Of a stretch of DNA of 64,000 nt, positions 22,427 through 34,492 are shown in pieces. This stretch comes from Dipteronia dyeriana (lineage: Eukaryota > Streptophyta > Magnoliopsida > Sapindales > Sapindaceae): assembly GCA_032871835.1 (NCBI GenBank), contig CM065303.1, forward strand, positions 22,880,001-22,944,000, read 5' to 3'. The notes below the pieces were generated by a model, which ran no database searches, was not told the DNA's origin, and saw only the letters and a list, made by a program, of their open reading frames with translations. A program made the position numbers and the translations under genes. Position 1 is the stretch's first letter; the number at the start of each line of letters is the position of its first letter.

Positions 22427-23620
22427 AATATTAATATACTAATTATGTAAATATTATAATATATAATATTTTATATGATATTTATATATAGTAATAATAT
22501 ATATATATATATATATTATATTATATTAATATTTGTTAATATCATAAATTGTAATATATATATATATGATATATTAATATTATATAATATATACATAAAA
22601 TATATTATAATATAATATATAATATTATAATATATATATATAATTATAATATATATATATATATAAGAGGGGCACTTTGGTCATTTGAAAATCTTGTCTC
22701 GTCTTGTCCTAGCCATATCAAACGCATAACATACAATTAATAGTTTTTTTAAAAAAGATTATTTTTTATATAAAAAAGTGAAAAACAGAAACGAAAACAA
22801 AAAAACAAAAACAAAAACAAAAAACAAGTATTTTGTGTTTTTTCAAATCTTTCACGTTTAACATTGATTTTGTTTTTCATATTTTTTTTTTGTTTTTCGA
22901 AAATAAAATAAAAAACGGTTAACTAACGCGTTTTTGAAATCGTTTTTGAAAAATAAAAACGAAAACGGACTAGAAAACAGCTACAGGACGGGGTCAAAAT
23001 GGAAATAAAAACAGTGTTTTTTGTTTCAGTTTTGAATTCTTAAAACGTGTCTGGTAGCATATACTGAAAGCGGTATTTTAAAAATGAAAACATAAAAAAT
23101 GCATCTGGTAGATTAACCGAAAACTATCAAAAATTGAAATATCAATTTTACCATTTTGTTTGATATTATTACAACTATAAACAAATTGATTACATAATTA
23201 ACCAATATAATTTTTATATTGTAATTTTTAAACTAAACAAAAGTAACACATCAAAAATTAATTCAAAAAACTATATTAATCAAAACTAAACTCTTAAATT
23301 ATAAATAAATAATTACAATATATATATATATATATTGTAATAAAAATATAACAGTATATATATACATATTATAATAATATATAAAATATATATTAAATAT
23401 TATTACATATATTATAATTTATTTATACTAATATATTATACTATTATATATATTATTTTTTATATTAAATATTATTATATTTATTAATATATATAATCAT
23501 AATATTATATATATTATAGAATATTAATATACTAATTATGTAAATATTATAATATATAATATTTTTTTTATATATATATATTATAATATACATAAAATAT
23601 ATTATTTTATAATATATAAT

Positions 23621-23663
<43 letters not shown>

Positions 23664-23985
23664 CATGAATGCTTTTAGTTCTAATTGAAAATAAATTATT
23701 ATGGAATATATATATATATAAGAGGGATACTTTGATCTTTTGAAAATCTTGTCTCGTTTTGTCCTAATCATATAAAATGCATAACAATACAATTAATAAT
23801 TTTAAAATTTTGATTTTTTATATAAAAAGTGAAAAACAAAAAGCAAAAAAAAAACTAGTATTTTGTGTTTTTCAAATCTTTCACTGTTAACACTGTTTTT
23901 TTTTTTTAAAATAAAATAAAAATCGGTTAACGAAATCATTTTTAAAAAATAAAAATACAAACGGACTGAAATTCTGGACGGGGAC
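21715..23985. repeat. Two related TA-rich fold-back elements in tandem
   Basis: The block 21715-22995 starts gggtctgtcttgtaaacg and ends aaacagctacaggacggggtc, whose reverse complement resembles the start. The block 22997-23985 repeats most of it ('cgtgtctggtagcatatact', 'cttgtctcgt') and ends ttctggacggggac. Each contains several hundred bp of TA-rich DNA (22080-22665 and 23310-23720). They look like MITE-type fold-back elements, the second partial at its left end. They lie in intron 5 of PDI-X. Confidence 0.6.
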
Positions 23986-25715
23986 TAAGATACCTCTATC
24001 AGAAATTTGGAACTTCTTTAGGCTAAGCAACCATGTAAAGGAAACGGCTTAGGTCCAAAGAAGTGTCGATGACGGCCATGGATTTCAAAAGAAGTTAAAC
24101 TGATATGAGATTATGCAACTCCAGAAGGTGGATGTTTTAACCGGATAAGGCAAGCACATACATCTGATGAATAAACTCCTTTGTTTTCAAAAGGTATGTA
24201 GTATATAAATCGTTCTAGTTTCCTATCAAAAAATATGATTCACTTGATCGGCAATTTTTGAAGCAAGTCTTTTAAGGATTTAACTTTCCAATTTCTAAGC
24301 ACGAAAAAGTCTCAAATTGTCTGCGAAATTATCTTGTTACTATGATTCCATATTCCAGTACTGCTCAAATAGGTAAAAAATAACTATCCATACTTACCTT
24401 TCCTACGAGAGCTCTTGCTGCCACTTCAAATGTACAGAGAACTTGTGAACAATTTTTTGAGGTATAAAGCCATAACTGAAGACCAATTACCGAGGCATGT
24501 TAATGCAAAGTGCAAATTTATCAAATTTTCTAAAATAAGATAATAAAGAGAGGTAATGATATAAAGTCTAACCTGTTTCATAGGGTTCTCAAAAATGCTT
24601 GCAGCAACTTTATAAGTGAAAGTGATCACTGGAGGGTCCTTTCTTTTCGATATATAGTCAGCTATTGCCGTTCTTGTGAATTCACCATCTAAAGATAACA
24701 GAGAAAAGAAATGCTTAGATAGAGTTTATGAAAATTATAAAATCAAGTATAGAAAGCATTAACGCGATGAAAACTAACCAAAATGGTAGTATCAGATTGA
24801 TAGAAGTTGATATCACTATGCAGTTTTGATATCACTATGCTTAGATAGAGCCGTGAATATTAAAATAGGACGTTTGATTTGTAGGTTGACGAAGAAAACC
24901 AGTTCTACATAAGCAATATCAGATTGATAGAAGTTGATATCACTATGCAGTTTTGAGGCAGCAGCAAGTTCTTCACTATCCGAACCCTGTCAAGGAGGCG
25001 GCAATAAAGCTTATTTATCTATCTATCAGTCTATCACTATTTGAATTCCAATGGTGATTAAGTACCTCTAAAGAGTCAAGGATTCCCAAAACAAACACGG
25101 ATTCAGTTCCACGAATATGCATAGCCTCTGGAATTGTTGTAATGTTGTAAATACCAATGGTCATCTTCCTTTTCACCCAATCCATTATAGCATCACTGCA
25201 GTTTGAACTCACCACTAATTATTTCCAAGTACAACGGTCACATAAACATTACTATAACAACATGATCGAAAACAAGACTCAACAACATTTTACCGGCTAA
25301 ACTAGACGGTACCCGACACATTTTTCACGTCTTCACAATCAATCAAATTCATCATTTACCAAAGCAAAGCAAAGCAAAAAAAAAGTCCTTACCTTGTCAC
25401 TAGCTTCATTACAATGTCAAAACTATAATGATATTTCTTGACTCCATCAACAAAGAAATGCATAGTGGGATATGGTGGAATGTGATACTTCATTTTCAAC
25501 TCTCTCTCTACAGAAGCATCAACCCTCGCAAACACAGGCGTACCCTTCAGCAATTTAGCAGCCGCTGCAAAATCCGGACCTTGTCTCCAGATCAGGAACC
25601 GGTAGCAACTAGGAGCGTAGAACATCACCATCACATGCCTATTATTGTCTACAAATTCGCTGAAGTTGTTCTCAATCAACACCACCACATCGTTTTCATC
25701 AATAACAGGCCAAAC

Positions 25716-26083
25716 TGTTGGGTTGTGAAGCCTGAATCCTATTATGTTTAGGATTGGTTCTCTATTCTATTTAGGAGTGTTTTATTGTTTTATTTAGGAA
25801 AAGAATTCCTATTAGCTTTAGGCTAGACTTTATTATAAATACTTCTGTAATTCTTATGTGTAATGTGTGTGCTGCATAGAAAGGAGAGAAAAGAATATTG
25901 AGAGCCGTAAGGAGAGAGATATTGTTTCGTTATTATAAACACTAATTTCATAGTGGAAGTTGAGTGCATGTGTGCTCTGTGGACGTAGGCTTACGCTCAA
26001 CCACGTTAAATATCATGTCTTTTATTTTCTTTTTTATTGTGTGTTTGATTGTGCATGTTCCCTAAGCCGATACATTGATAATA
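25716..26083 (+). repeat. 5' LTR of Tork-A
   Basis: It starts tgttgggttgtgaagcc and ends cattgataata, where the 3' LTR has cattgacaaca. A TATA box (ttataaat) lies at 25833-25840. Confidence 0.92.
25832..25841 (+). promoter_or_regulatory. TATA box of the Tork-A 5' LTR
   Basis: attataaata, about 117 bp into the LTR. It is conserved in the 3' LTR at 30835-30843. Confidence 0.5.
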
Positions 26084-26085
26084 AC

Positions 26086-26098
26086 TGATATCAAAGCC
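26086..26098 (+). promoter_or_regulatory. Primer-binding site of Tork-A (tRNA-Met type)
   Basis: tgatatcaaagcc lies two bases after the 5' LTR. It is two changes from the standard tggtatcagagcc. Confidence 0.65.
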
Positions 26099-26696
26099 TA
26101 GGGTTTAAAGCTTAGGGCATACTAGGGTAGGATCTAGAGTTGAGGATTCTCCAGCACAAGGTTCCAGGAGTCGGAACAGCAACAGCGCCGCCTGAGAAGC
26201 CGCAGCCGGCCACGGAGAGTGAGTTGTCACCTCTCACACTATTAGAATCAGAAAGAGCCGATCTACAAGTTTCTCTTCTGGGACATCGTCAAAAGATCAC
26301 CAGAAAGTGGTCAAATCAGTCGACGAATGTTGAAGAGGAGTGGTTTCGCCGCCCAGTTGCCGCCGACTAGTTGAGCGACACCCCCACCACCAAAAGAAGC
26401 GGAAAGTGACGATATTCAAGATTGTCTTATGGGTCGTCGTCAACCGAGCACCGAAAAGTCCTCAAATTGGCCGTCGAAGTTTTGAAGAACCGAACGGTTA
26501 TCGTCAGATCTACGTCGATCCGTCGAAAATATGAGAAAACCGACACCACCAGCAGACTCAGCGTGGTGAAATCTTCCAGATCCGGTATTTCTTACGTTGA
26601 AACGGAAAGTTTTGGATTTCGGCCGGATTCCGTCCCGGTTTGACTTTTTTGTTGACCAATTCAAATTGCTTGCTGTTCGAGGTTTGAGTGGGAGCA

Positions 26697-29600
26697 ATGG
26701 GGTCCGAGAAGGATACATATAAGATAGAGAAATTCAACTGTACAAATTTCAGCTTTTGGAAGATGCAGATGGAAGAATATCTATACCAGAAGGACTTGTA
26801 TTTGCCGATAGTAGAGAAGCCGAAGGGCGTGTCTGATGAAGAATGGGTGGTCCAACGTAAGCCAAAAGATATGACCGATGTAGAATGGACGATTTTGGAT
26901 CGTAAGGCGTTGGGAACAATTCGACTCAGTTTGTCAAAATCAGTCGCCTTCAACATCAAGGGTCAAGAGACAGCGGCAGATCTCATGAAGGCCCTATCGA
27001 ATTTATATGAGCAACCTTCAGCAGCAAGGAAGGTCCATCTGATAAAGAAGCTAGTGAATCTGAAGATGTCATAAAATCAAAGTTCCAAAGAGCACCTGAA
27101 TGTGTTCAATGAGGTAACAGATGGGTTAAATTCGGTTTCCATCGTATTCGATGATGAGGTATTGGCAGGCATAATTCTTGGCCAGATGCCGGAGAGTTGG
27201 AGTACCACATGTCAATCAATTGCCAACTCATTCAGAAAAAAAAAGTTAGCATTCCAACAGGTCGTAGACATGATTATGACCCAAGAGATCAGGATGCGTG
27301 AAGAGGGATCAGGGGCATCATCTTCAGCACTGAACATGGAAGGTAGAGAAGGCAGAAACAAGAATCGGAAAAGAAATCAACGGGGTAGATCAAAGTCAAG
27401 AGGAAGATCCAAGTCCAAAAATCATCAGGGCAACAATTCGGGTAATCAGCAACGAAGTAAGAAAGACATCGAGTGCTGGAATTGTGGCAAGATGGGTCAT
27501 TACTCGAGTGAGTGTAGGTCCACCAAGAAGGACGATGGCAAGAGCGGTGTGAATTTTATTTCAGAGGAGTCAGATGACTGCCTTATCTGCTCATTGGAAA
27601 GTAAGGCGGAATCTTGGGTGTTGGACTCAGGGGCGTCATTCCATGCCACCTCACATATGGATTTGTTCGAGAACTACGTCTCCGGAAATTTATGTAAGGT
27701 GTATCTTGGTGACGATCAAGCATGAGACATTATCGGGAAGGGAGATGTGAAGATTCAACTGAATGGGTAAGTTTGGAAACTCGACAATGTGAGGCACGTA
27801 CCGGACTTGAGGAAAAACTTGATCTCTATAGGGCAGTTAGCGTCATACGGTTATGTGACAACTTTCACGGGTGATAAATGGAAGATCTCAAAAGGAGTTA
27901 TGACAGTCGCTCGAGGAACTAAGAACGGGTCTCTTTACATAACTACCGATAGGTATGGTTCTGCCGCAGTGGCGGAAAGTAGAGAGGATCCAAATCTGTG
28001 GCACCAAAGGTTTGGGCACATGAGTAGTCAAGGGCTGAAGTGTCTGCATTCGAGAGGTAAACTGCCAGAGTTAAAATCCGTTGAAATTGATTTATGTGAA
28101 AGCTGCATTCTTGGAAAACAGAAGTGAGTAAGCTTCAAAAGGATCGGAAGAGCACCAGCAAAGGAGAAGCTAGAACTAGTGCACACCGATGTTTGGGGTC
28201 CAACTTCAGTCTCATCAAACGGGGGAAAACAGTATTTCATCACATTCATCGACGATCATTCTAGAAAGGTATGGGTTTACTTCTTACGACATAAGTCTGA
28301 TGTGTTTGAGGCTTTCAAGAAGTGGAAAGCTATGGTTGATAATGAGACAGGTTTGAAGATCAAGAAGCTGCGTTCAGATAATGGTGGAGAATATGAAGAC
28401 AACGAGTTCAAGAAGTTTTGCTACCAGAGTGGGATAAAGCTCATACGGACGGTTCCTGGAATGCCGCAGCAAAATGGTATAGCAGAACGGATGAACAGGA
28501 CATTGACTGAGAGAGCCAGAAGCATGCGCCTACAATCTGGGTTACCGAAACAGTTCTGGACAGAAGCAGTCAATACAGCAGCATACTTGATCAATAGAGG
28601 ACCATCAAAGCCTTTGGACCTCGTTATACCAGAAGAGATCTGGACTGGGAAAGAGATAAAACTTTCTCATTTAAAGGCGTTTGGTTTTGTTTCTTATGTA
28701 CATGTAGGTGATCATTCAAGGAGAAAATTGGACGCCAAATCAGTAAAGTGCACCTTGGTAGGTTATGGTGAAGATGAGTTTGGTTATAAACTTTGGGATG
28801 ACCAAAACCGGAAGATGATTAGGAGTAGAGATGTTGTCTTCAACGAGAAGGTCATGTACAAGGACAAGAATACACATATGTCTGAGCAAGAAGAGCCAAA
28901 CTACTTTGGGCCAGAGGATGTATCGGGTGGCAGGATCATGGAATGTGGTAGTAATCAGAAAATTGAAGAGCAAGGTGTGCAACCCCTGGTTGAAAATCCT
29001 ATACCACAAAATGAAGTTTCAGCACCACAGAGTCCAATCAGTCAGAGAGTTCTGAATCCGTAAATTGGGAATGTTTTGAGAAGATCCCCACAGGCCCAAG
29101 GTACAACGTGAAGATCCACTCGCCCACATGTACCGAATGAAAGGTACTTGCATTACTTGTTGCTGACAGATGCGGGAGAACCTGAATGTTATGAAGAGGC
29201 ATGTCAGGGTGAAGAAGCAAGCAAGTGGAAGCTTGCAATGAAGGATGAAATGAAGTCGCTTGTGTCCAATCAAACTTGGGAGTTAACCGAGTTGCCTGAA
29301 GGAAAGAAAGCCCTACATAACAAGTGGGTGTTTCGAATCAAGGATGAACATGATGGTTCCAAGAGATACAAGGCGAGACTGGTGGTCAAAGGCTTTCAGC
29401 AAAATGAAGGTATTGATTACACCGACATTTTTTCTCCAGTTGTGAAATTAAGTACGATCCGGTTAGTGTTGAGCATTGTCGCAGCAAAAGAGTTATATCT
29501 TGAGCAGTTGGATGTGAAGACTGCCTTCCTTCATGGAGACTTAGAGGAAGAGATATACATGCAGCAACCAGAAGGGTTTGCGGAACAGAGCAGAGAAAAG

Positions 29601-30611
29601 ATGGTTTGCAGATTGACGAAGAGCTTGTATGGTTTAAAACAAGCTCCCCGACAGTGGTACAAGAAGTTTGATGGGTTTATGCAACGGAATGGCTATTTTA
29701 GATATTGGGAAGAGATTAACAACTTGAAGAAGCAACTATCGAGTGAGTTCGAGATGAAGGACTTAGGAGCAGCAAAGCAGATCCTTGGAATAAGGATTAA
29801 CAGAAACGAACAGATGGGTACTTTGCAGCTATCTCAGGTAGAGTATGTTCGTAAAGTGTTACAGAGATTCAACATGGGCGATGCAAAGCCGGTAAGAACA
29901 CCATTAGCTAGTCACTTCAGATTGTCCAATGAGTAGTGTCCAGAGACGGACGAAGAAAAAAACTTCATGGCTATAGTACCATATGCCTCAGCCATTGGAA
30001 GCCTAATGTATGCCATGGTTTGTACTAGACCAGATATTTCCCATGCAATGGGAGTTATGAGCAAATACACGTCTAATCCAGACAAGCAACACTGGGAAGC
30101 AGTGAAGTGGATATAGAAGTGTCTAATCTTCAAGAGAGATGAACTCAAGCTGGAATGTTATGTGGATTCTGATTTTGCTGGAGAGGTGGATCACAGGAGA
30201 AGCACCACTGGATATGTGTTCACAATAGAAAGTTCCGCTATTAGTTGGGTTTCTCAGTTGCAGAAGATAGTGACAATATCTACAACTGAAGCAGAGTATG
30301 TGGCTGTGACAGAAGCTAGCAAAGAGCTTATATGGTTACAAGGGTTGTTAGCAGAGTTAGGATTCGAGCAAGTGATAAATGTGTTGCACAGTGATAGTCA
30401 GAGTGCAATACACTTGGCCAAGAATTCAGCGTTCCATTCTAGGACCAAGCATATAGGACTGCGGTATCATTTCATTCGGTCGCTAATCGAAGATGGAGTG
30501 TTAAAGCTTGTGAAGATCGCAGGAAGTAAGAATCCAGCTGATATATTAACCAAACAAGTCACTACAGAGAAACTGGAGCTGTGCGCAGCTTCAGTAGGTC
30601 TTCAAGGTTGA
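26697..30611 (+). pseudogene. gag-pol: Tork-A gag-pol polyprotein, inactive
   Basis: One frame runs from ATG 26697 to the stop at 30611 with about nine internal stops (e.g. 27072, 27723). Gag starts MGSEKDTYKIEKFN, with a CCHC knuckle (CWNCGKMGHYSSEC) near 27474. The protease motif WVLDSGASFHAT is near 27616. Integrase has LWHQRFGHM, the HTDVWGP and SDNGGEY Asp motifs and the NGIAERMN Glu motif. Reverse transcriptase starts with the WVFRIKDEHDG region and has QLDVKTAFLHGDL and [16 protein letters not shown]. RNase H has STTEAEYVAV and HSDSQSAIHLAKN. Compared with Tork-B, about 93 bp in frame are missing near 29705, and with them the YVDD catalytic motif. The text is of the Tork (Tnt1-like) type. 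Confidence 0.88.
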
Positions 30612-30710
30612 AGATAGAAGAGGATGAGCCCATCGTACCTGTCCACTAGTCATTGAGGAAGGAGGAAGGAGGAAGAAGTCTACTTTAGTTTTAGTCTTCA
30701 AGTGGGAGAT

Positions 30711-31086
30711 TGTTGGATTGTGAAGCCTGAATCCTATTATGTTTAGGATTGGTTCTCTATTCTATTTAAGAGTGTTTTATTGTTTTATTGTTTTATATAG
30801 GAAAATAATTCATATTAGCTTTAGGCTAGACTTTATTATAAATACTCCTGTAATTCTTATGTGTAATGTGTGTGCTGCATAGAAATGAGAGAAAAGAGTA
30901 TTGAGAGCCGTAAGGAGAGAGATATTGCTTAGCTATTATAAACACTGATTTCATAATGGAAGTTGAGTTCAGGTGTGCTCCGTGGACGTAGGCTTACGCT
31001 GAACCACGTTAAATATCATGTCTTTTATTTTCTTTTTTCTTGTGTGTTTGATTGTGCATATTCCCTAAGCCGATACATTGACAACA
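30711..31086 (+). repeat. 3' LTR of Tork-A
   Basis: It starts tgttggattgtgaagcc and ends cattgacaaca. It is preceded by the purine tract agtgggaga (30701-30709) and followed by the duplication caaac. Confidence 0.92.
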
Positions 31087-31346
31087 CAAACTTGGTTGTC
31101 ATCAAGATCATTAATGTTTATTACCACATCCTGATTGTAAGAATTGAGAGCTAGAGCTGGGTTGCTGGAAATGTATGTGTTGGGAAATTTGGGTATGATG
31201 GGGTTAGATTTGAAGATAGTGAGATATTCTATAAAATCTTGAAAGGATTGATGAAGAGGGTGGTGATACAGAGATATGAACCTGTAGAGAGAGAAGAGGA
31301 ACCAGGCTGAAGTGAAAAGAAGGAGAAGAACTCTTATTGCTGCCAT

Positions 31347-31760
31347 GGATGGATGATTAGGCAAATACAGATCATGTAGAAGATGATCAAGTTGACTAGA
31401 TAAGCTTTCAGAGAACAAATAAAAATTCGCTGGTTGGTTGACAGTTGACTTTATGAAGCTTCCTTTTGCGGTTTTCCTGCTTTAAATTGGGTTGGGACTT
31501 GGGTATTTGAACACCCAATCTATTAAATTTTATATTTTCACAATAATTTCTTACCCGTACCCAGATAGGTCAAGGTTACAAATATTACATGTGTAGTCCA
31601 GATATTTACCTTTATAATAGAAGATACCTATTTCCACAATCGTGGATTCTTTGCATATACTTATAAAATGCTTATGCTAAAACTCAAAACCCGCCACTAA
31701 CATGAAAGGGGAGGTACACTGTCACCTGTGTTAAAATGTGATGTTCGAGAAAGCTTCTTT
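31347..31760 (-). other. Upstream region of PDI-X; no gene seen
   Basis: By position this holds the promoter of copy X. The minus reading from 31418 is open into exon 1. I see no convincing TATA box. Sequence shared with the 3' flank of the other copies starts at about 31785. Confidence 0.4.
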
Positions 31761-32411
31761 AGATGAAGGTAGTAAACAAATAAAAAATTTAATGTGTAAT
31801 AGATTACAGATACATATTCATTGAAGATGTTATTACATAAAGAGTGTGTTAAGAGTAGGCTACAACAAATTCATCAAAGCTAAATTACCAACAACATTTT
31901 AGACACCCCAGTCATTTCAGGCTTTCAGCTAATTTACATGTGTAAATGAAGTTGATGAGAGGCATGATGAGATTGCGATGGAAGTTTAAGAACCGTCTTT
32001 GAAGCTGGATCAGACTGCCTCAAAACTTCATTTTTTAAGAATTCTTCTGTAAAGCACTATAAGATGAGATCAAACACATAGATACCCATAGAGTTACAGC
32101 TTTTAGCAAAATTGTTCAGCACATAACAAAAATGAGTAATTTTAAGAATATACAAACCTTGATGCTGTTTAAGGCCAATTCTCCATTAAATACGTGCTTT
32201 TTCGAATCACGACTATCGTATGATATAGGCTACACACACATAAATAATCGGTATCAAGACAATTAATTATGCTTACATGCTCAAACAGTACTCAATTTCA
32301 CAAAAATGCATCAGATGCTTGCTATTACGATCAAAATAATGAATTTACTGTTGCAGCTTCTTCGATAGTGCCAAATTTGTAAGCAAGTTGTTTACCGAAA
32401 ATATCGTTGTG

Positions 32412-32552
32412 CAAGTCTACATAGACAAAGAGAAGCTACAACAAATGTGAAAGTTCATTATCAGTATGTTCTTTTTTAGCAGATAATCTTGAAACCAGGA
32501 AGCAAAAATTGTATACAATTCTTGGAATCAAATTCCGATGATAATAACTTGG
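32412..32552. repeat. Left copy of a ~142-bp direct repeat flanking E3
   Basis: It starts caagtctacatagacaaag and ends ataataacttgg. It covers the start of PDI exon 6 and the adjoining intron. The matching copy is at 45617-45760, with about ten differences. Confidence 0.8.
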
Positions 32553-32883
32553 TGTTAAAAACTAAGCTTGACTCCAACCACCACATTTCCATAAGCCAAC
32601 AAATATTGACTCCAACCTCCAGCCATCTTTCTAGAAGCCGACCATCAAAATAGCTCCAACCACCATCCAATTTCATCCACCGGTCATCTCCCAACAGCCA
32701 TCAATCAACTGATATGAATTTATTGCTTTGTTTCATTGTGTTTATTTTTAGCTCATCTCATTTCCCTCTATAAAGGGATGAAAATTATGTTGTAAGGTGT
32801 GGAGTGGTGTAAGTTAATCTAGAGAGTAATAAAAAAGCTTCTCCTTTCCTTTATGTATTCGAATCACTCTCAGAGGTACACCA
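32553..32883 (+). repeat. 5' LTR of E3
   Basis: It starts tgttaaaaactaagcttgac and ends cagaggtacacca. A TATA box, ctataaag, lies at 32768-32775. Upstream are repeats of ctccaacca (32570-32665). Confidence 0.85.
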
Positions 32884-33469
32884 CAAGTAACCTCAAACCA
32901 TAATATTCCATCAGAATGCAGAAGAACCAAAAATTCGAAAAACAGATGCCAAAACTGGATTGGCCCAGAAATCAAAGTGCTCTAAATTGAATTTTGAGCA
33001 CACCGGAGTGTTCCAATCGTCTGTAGGAATTCAAAGGTGAAAACTTCACCCAAATCAAAGTTACAAAGAATCCGCACGCACCGAATACGTTTGGAAAGTG
33101 AGCTCACGCACAACCAACATCCGACAAGTCACCAACATGCTCCAGTTGTCTTCTTCGCCTGTTTGCAAGATCCGACCCGAAAGTCCCATCCATTAACTCT
33201 TCGATTGATTCGACCCGCATGTTGACCCTGATCCGACGCGTTGATGATGTCACTAACATAGTTATAACATCTGGAATATTCCGTCAGCAAAAAGGGAATA
33301 TTCTGTTATCTTTGGTTGACTTTTCTAAAAAGTTTGACGGGCGCTTCCGAACAAGGATTTTGACAAACTCGGACTGGTTTATAACGTTTTAGATCATTCC
33401 TGATGCAACTGTACACTATGTTTTTGCAAATTTAGATTTTAGATTAGTGTTCTAAGCCTTCAAGTCTCA

Positions 33470-34487
33470 TTGGCCAACGGTAACGCGCATATTGTCATCC
33501 CGAAACTCACCAAAGACAACTATGACAATTGGTGCATACAAATGAGAGCTCTACAAAGCTCTCAAGATGTTATGGACATTGTGGAAGATGGATATACAGA
33601 ACCTGCATCCAAAGAAGCTGAAGGAACTATGGCAGAAGCTCAAACAACAGCTTTCGAAGTCGATCAAAAGAGGGATTGTAAAGCAAAGTCCATAATCTAT
33701 CAAGGACAGACGAAGCCACGTTCGAGATCATAGCATCTGCTAAGTCGTCGAAAGAAGTATGGGACACCCTTCTCAAGACCTACATATGTGTTGACAAAGT
33801 GAAAAGGATCTGTCTCCAGCCTCTGTGAGGTGAGTTTGAATATATACGAATGAAATCTAATGAACCCATTACTGAGTTCTATACATGAGTTATGGTCATT
33901 ACAAATCAGCTAAGAAGAAATGGAGAAACTCTCACAGATATGAGAATTTCAGAGAAAATTTTACGGTCATTAGATTAGAAGTTTGACTTTATAGTTATGG
34001 TCGTGGAAGAGACAAAAGATCTGAAGACAATGTCTATTTATGAACTAGTGGGTTCATTGCAAACCCATGAGCAGAAAGTCACAAGAAGAAATGACGACAG
34101 AGTATAGGAGAAAGCTCTCACACAATGAAAAAAGATACGAGCAAGTGGGGACCTCATAACAGAGAAGAGAATGAGTTAGAGGATCTCGTGGAAGAGGTTT
34201 AAGAAATACTGAAACCAGGAGTAGAGGCAGAGGAGGAAGAGACGGAAATAGAGGAAGACATGGATAACAGAACTATGTTTCATGAGAAAGAGGACGAGAA
34301 AGAAAATACAGATACAAAAACCATCCGAACGTTGACAAAAGAAATGTTCAATGCTATAACTGCCATAAATATGGCCATTATAGCATCGAGTGCAGAACCC
34401 GGCAAATGAGGTAAATGAAAATTCTAACTTTACAGAGAAAGAACAAGTTGAAGAAGAATCATTGATATTGATGGCACACAACTCAAC
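33470..34487 (+). pseudogene. gag: Gag of E3
   Basis: The reading starts MANGNAHIVIPKLTKDNYDNW if the TTG at 33470 is taken as a mutated ATG. It goes through frameshifts and stops to a CCHC knuckle near 34350-34400 (CYNCHKYGHYSIEC). The start is of the copia UBN2-type gag (DNYDNWCIQMRALQ). The nested element interrupts it after the knuckle. Confidence 0.65.
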
Positions 34488-34492
34488 ATATC

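Larger units (their letters stand above)
25716..31086 (+). mobile_element. Tork-A: complete-structure Ty1/copia element in a PDI exon
   Basis: The LTRs are 25716-26083 and 30711-31086. Termini are tgttggg and (3' LTR) acaaca. The duplication caaac is perfect on both sides (25711-25715 and 31087-31091). A primer-binding site and polypurine tract are in place. Gag, protease, integrase, reverse transcriptase and RNase H are all in one frame but with stops and a deletion in reverse transcriptase. The LTRs differ at roughly 20 positions plus a 9-bp insertion by eye, so the insertion is not recent. A sister element, Tork-B, lies at 47325-52531. Confidence 0.93.
19565..31346 (-). pseudogene. PDI-like gene copy X, disrupted in exon 1 by Tork-A
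   Basis: Eight exons can be placed on minus with GT-AG borders where checked. Exon 1 is 31346-31087 plus 25710-25393. The others are exon 2 25195-25066, exon 3 about 24985-24905, exon 4 24688-24573, exon 5 24475-24398, exon 6 about 20057-19945, exon 7 about 19880-19814, exon 8 about 19693-19565 (TAG). The ATG at 31346 opens a hydrophobic leader (MAAIRVLLLLFTSAWFLF). A thioredoxin fold follows (MVMFYAPSCYRF, then VFARVDASVERELKMKYHI and YPTMHFFVDGVKKYHY). Then come b-type (DAIMDWVKRK, FVLGILDSLE) and b'-type (ITFTYKVAASIFENPMKQ) regions. The usual CGHC site is missing and the frame ends before a second catalytic domain. Closest family: plant PDIL1-type, from the exon text. An upstream in-frame Met exists at 31418, but 31346 gives the better leader. 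Confidence 0.7.

Noticed and set aside
22080..23720. TA-rich DNA as a centromere or replication origin
   Set aside because: It is bounded by related inverted ends and repeats as a unit, so a mobile fold-back origin is simpler.
26140..26534. Frames in the Tork-A leader
   Set aside because: Short, overlapping and without a recognised domain; kept only as an observation on the leader.
32412..32552. Reading the 142-bp repeat as a target-site duplication
   Set aside because: Ty1/copia integrases make about 5-bp duplications; the repeat is far too long and has diverged.
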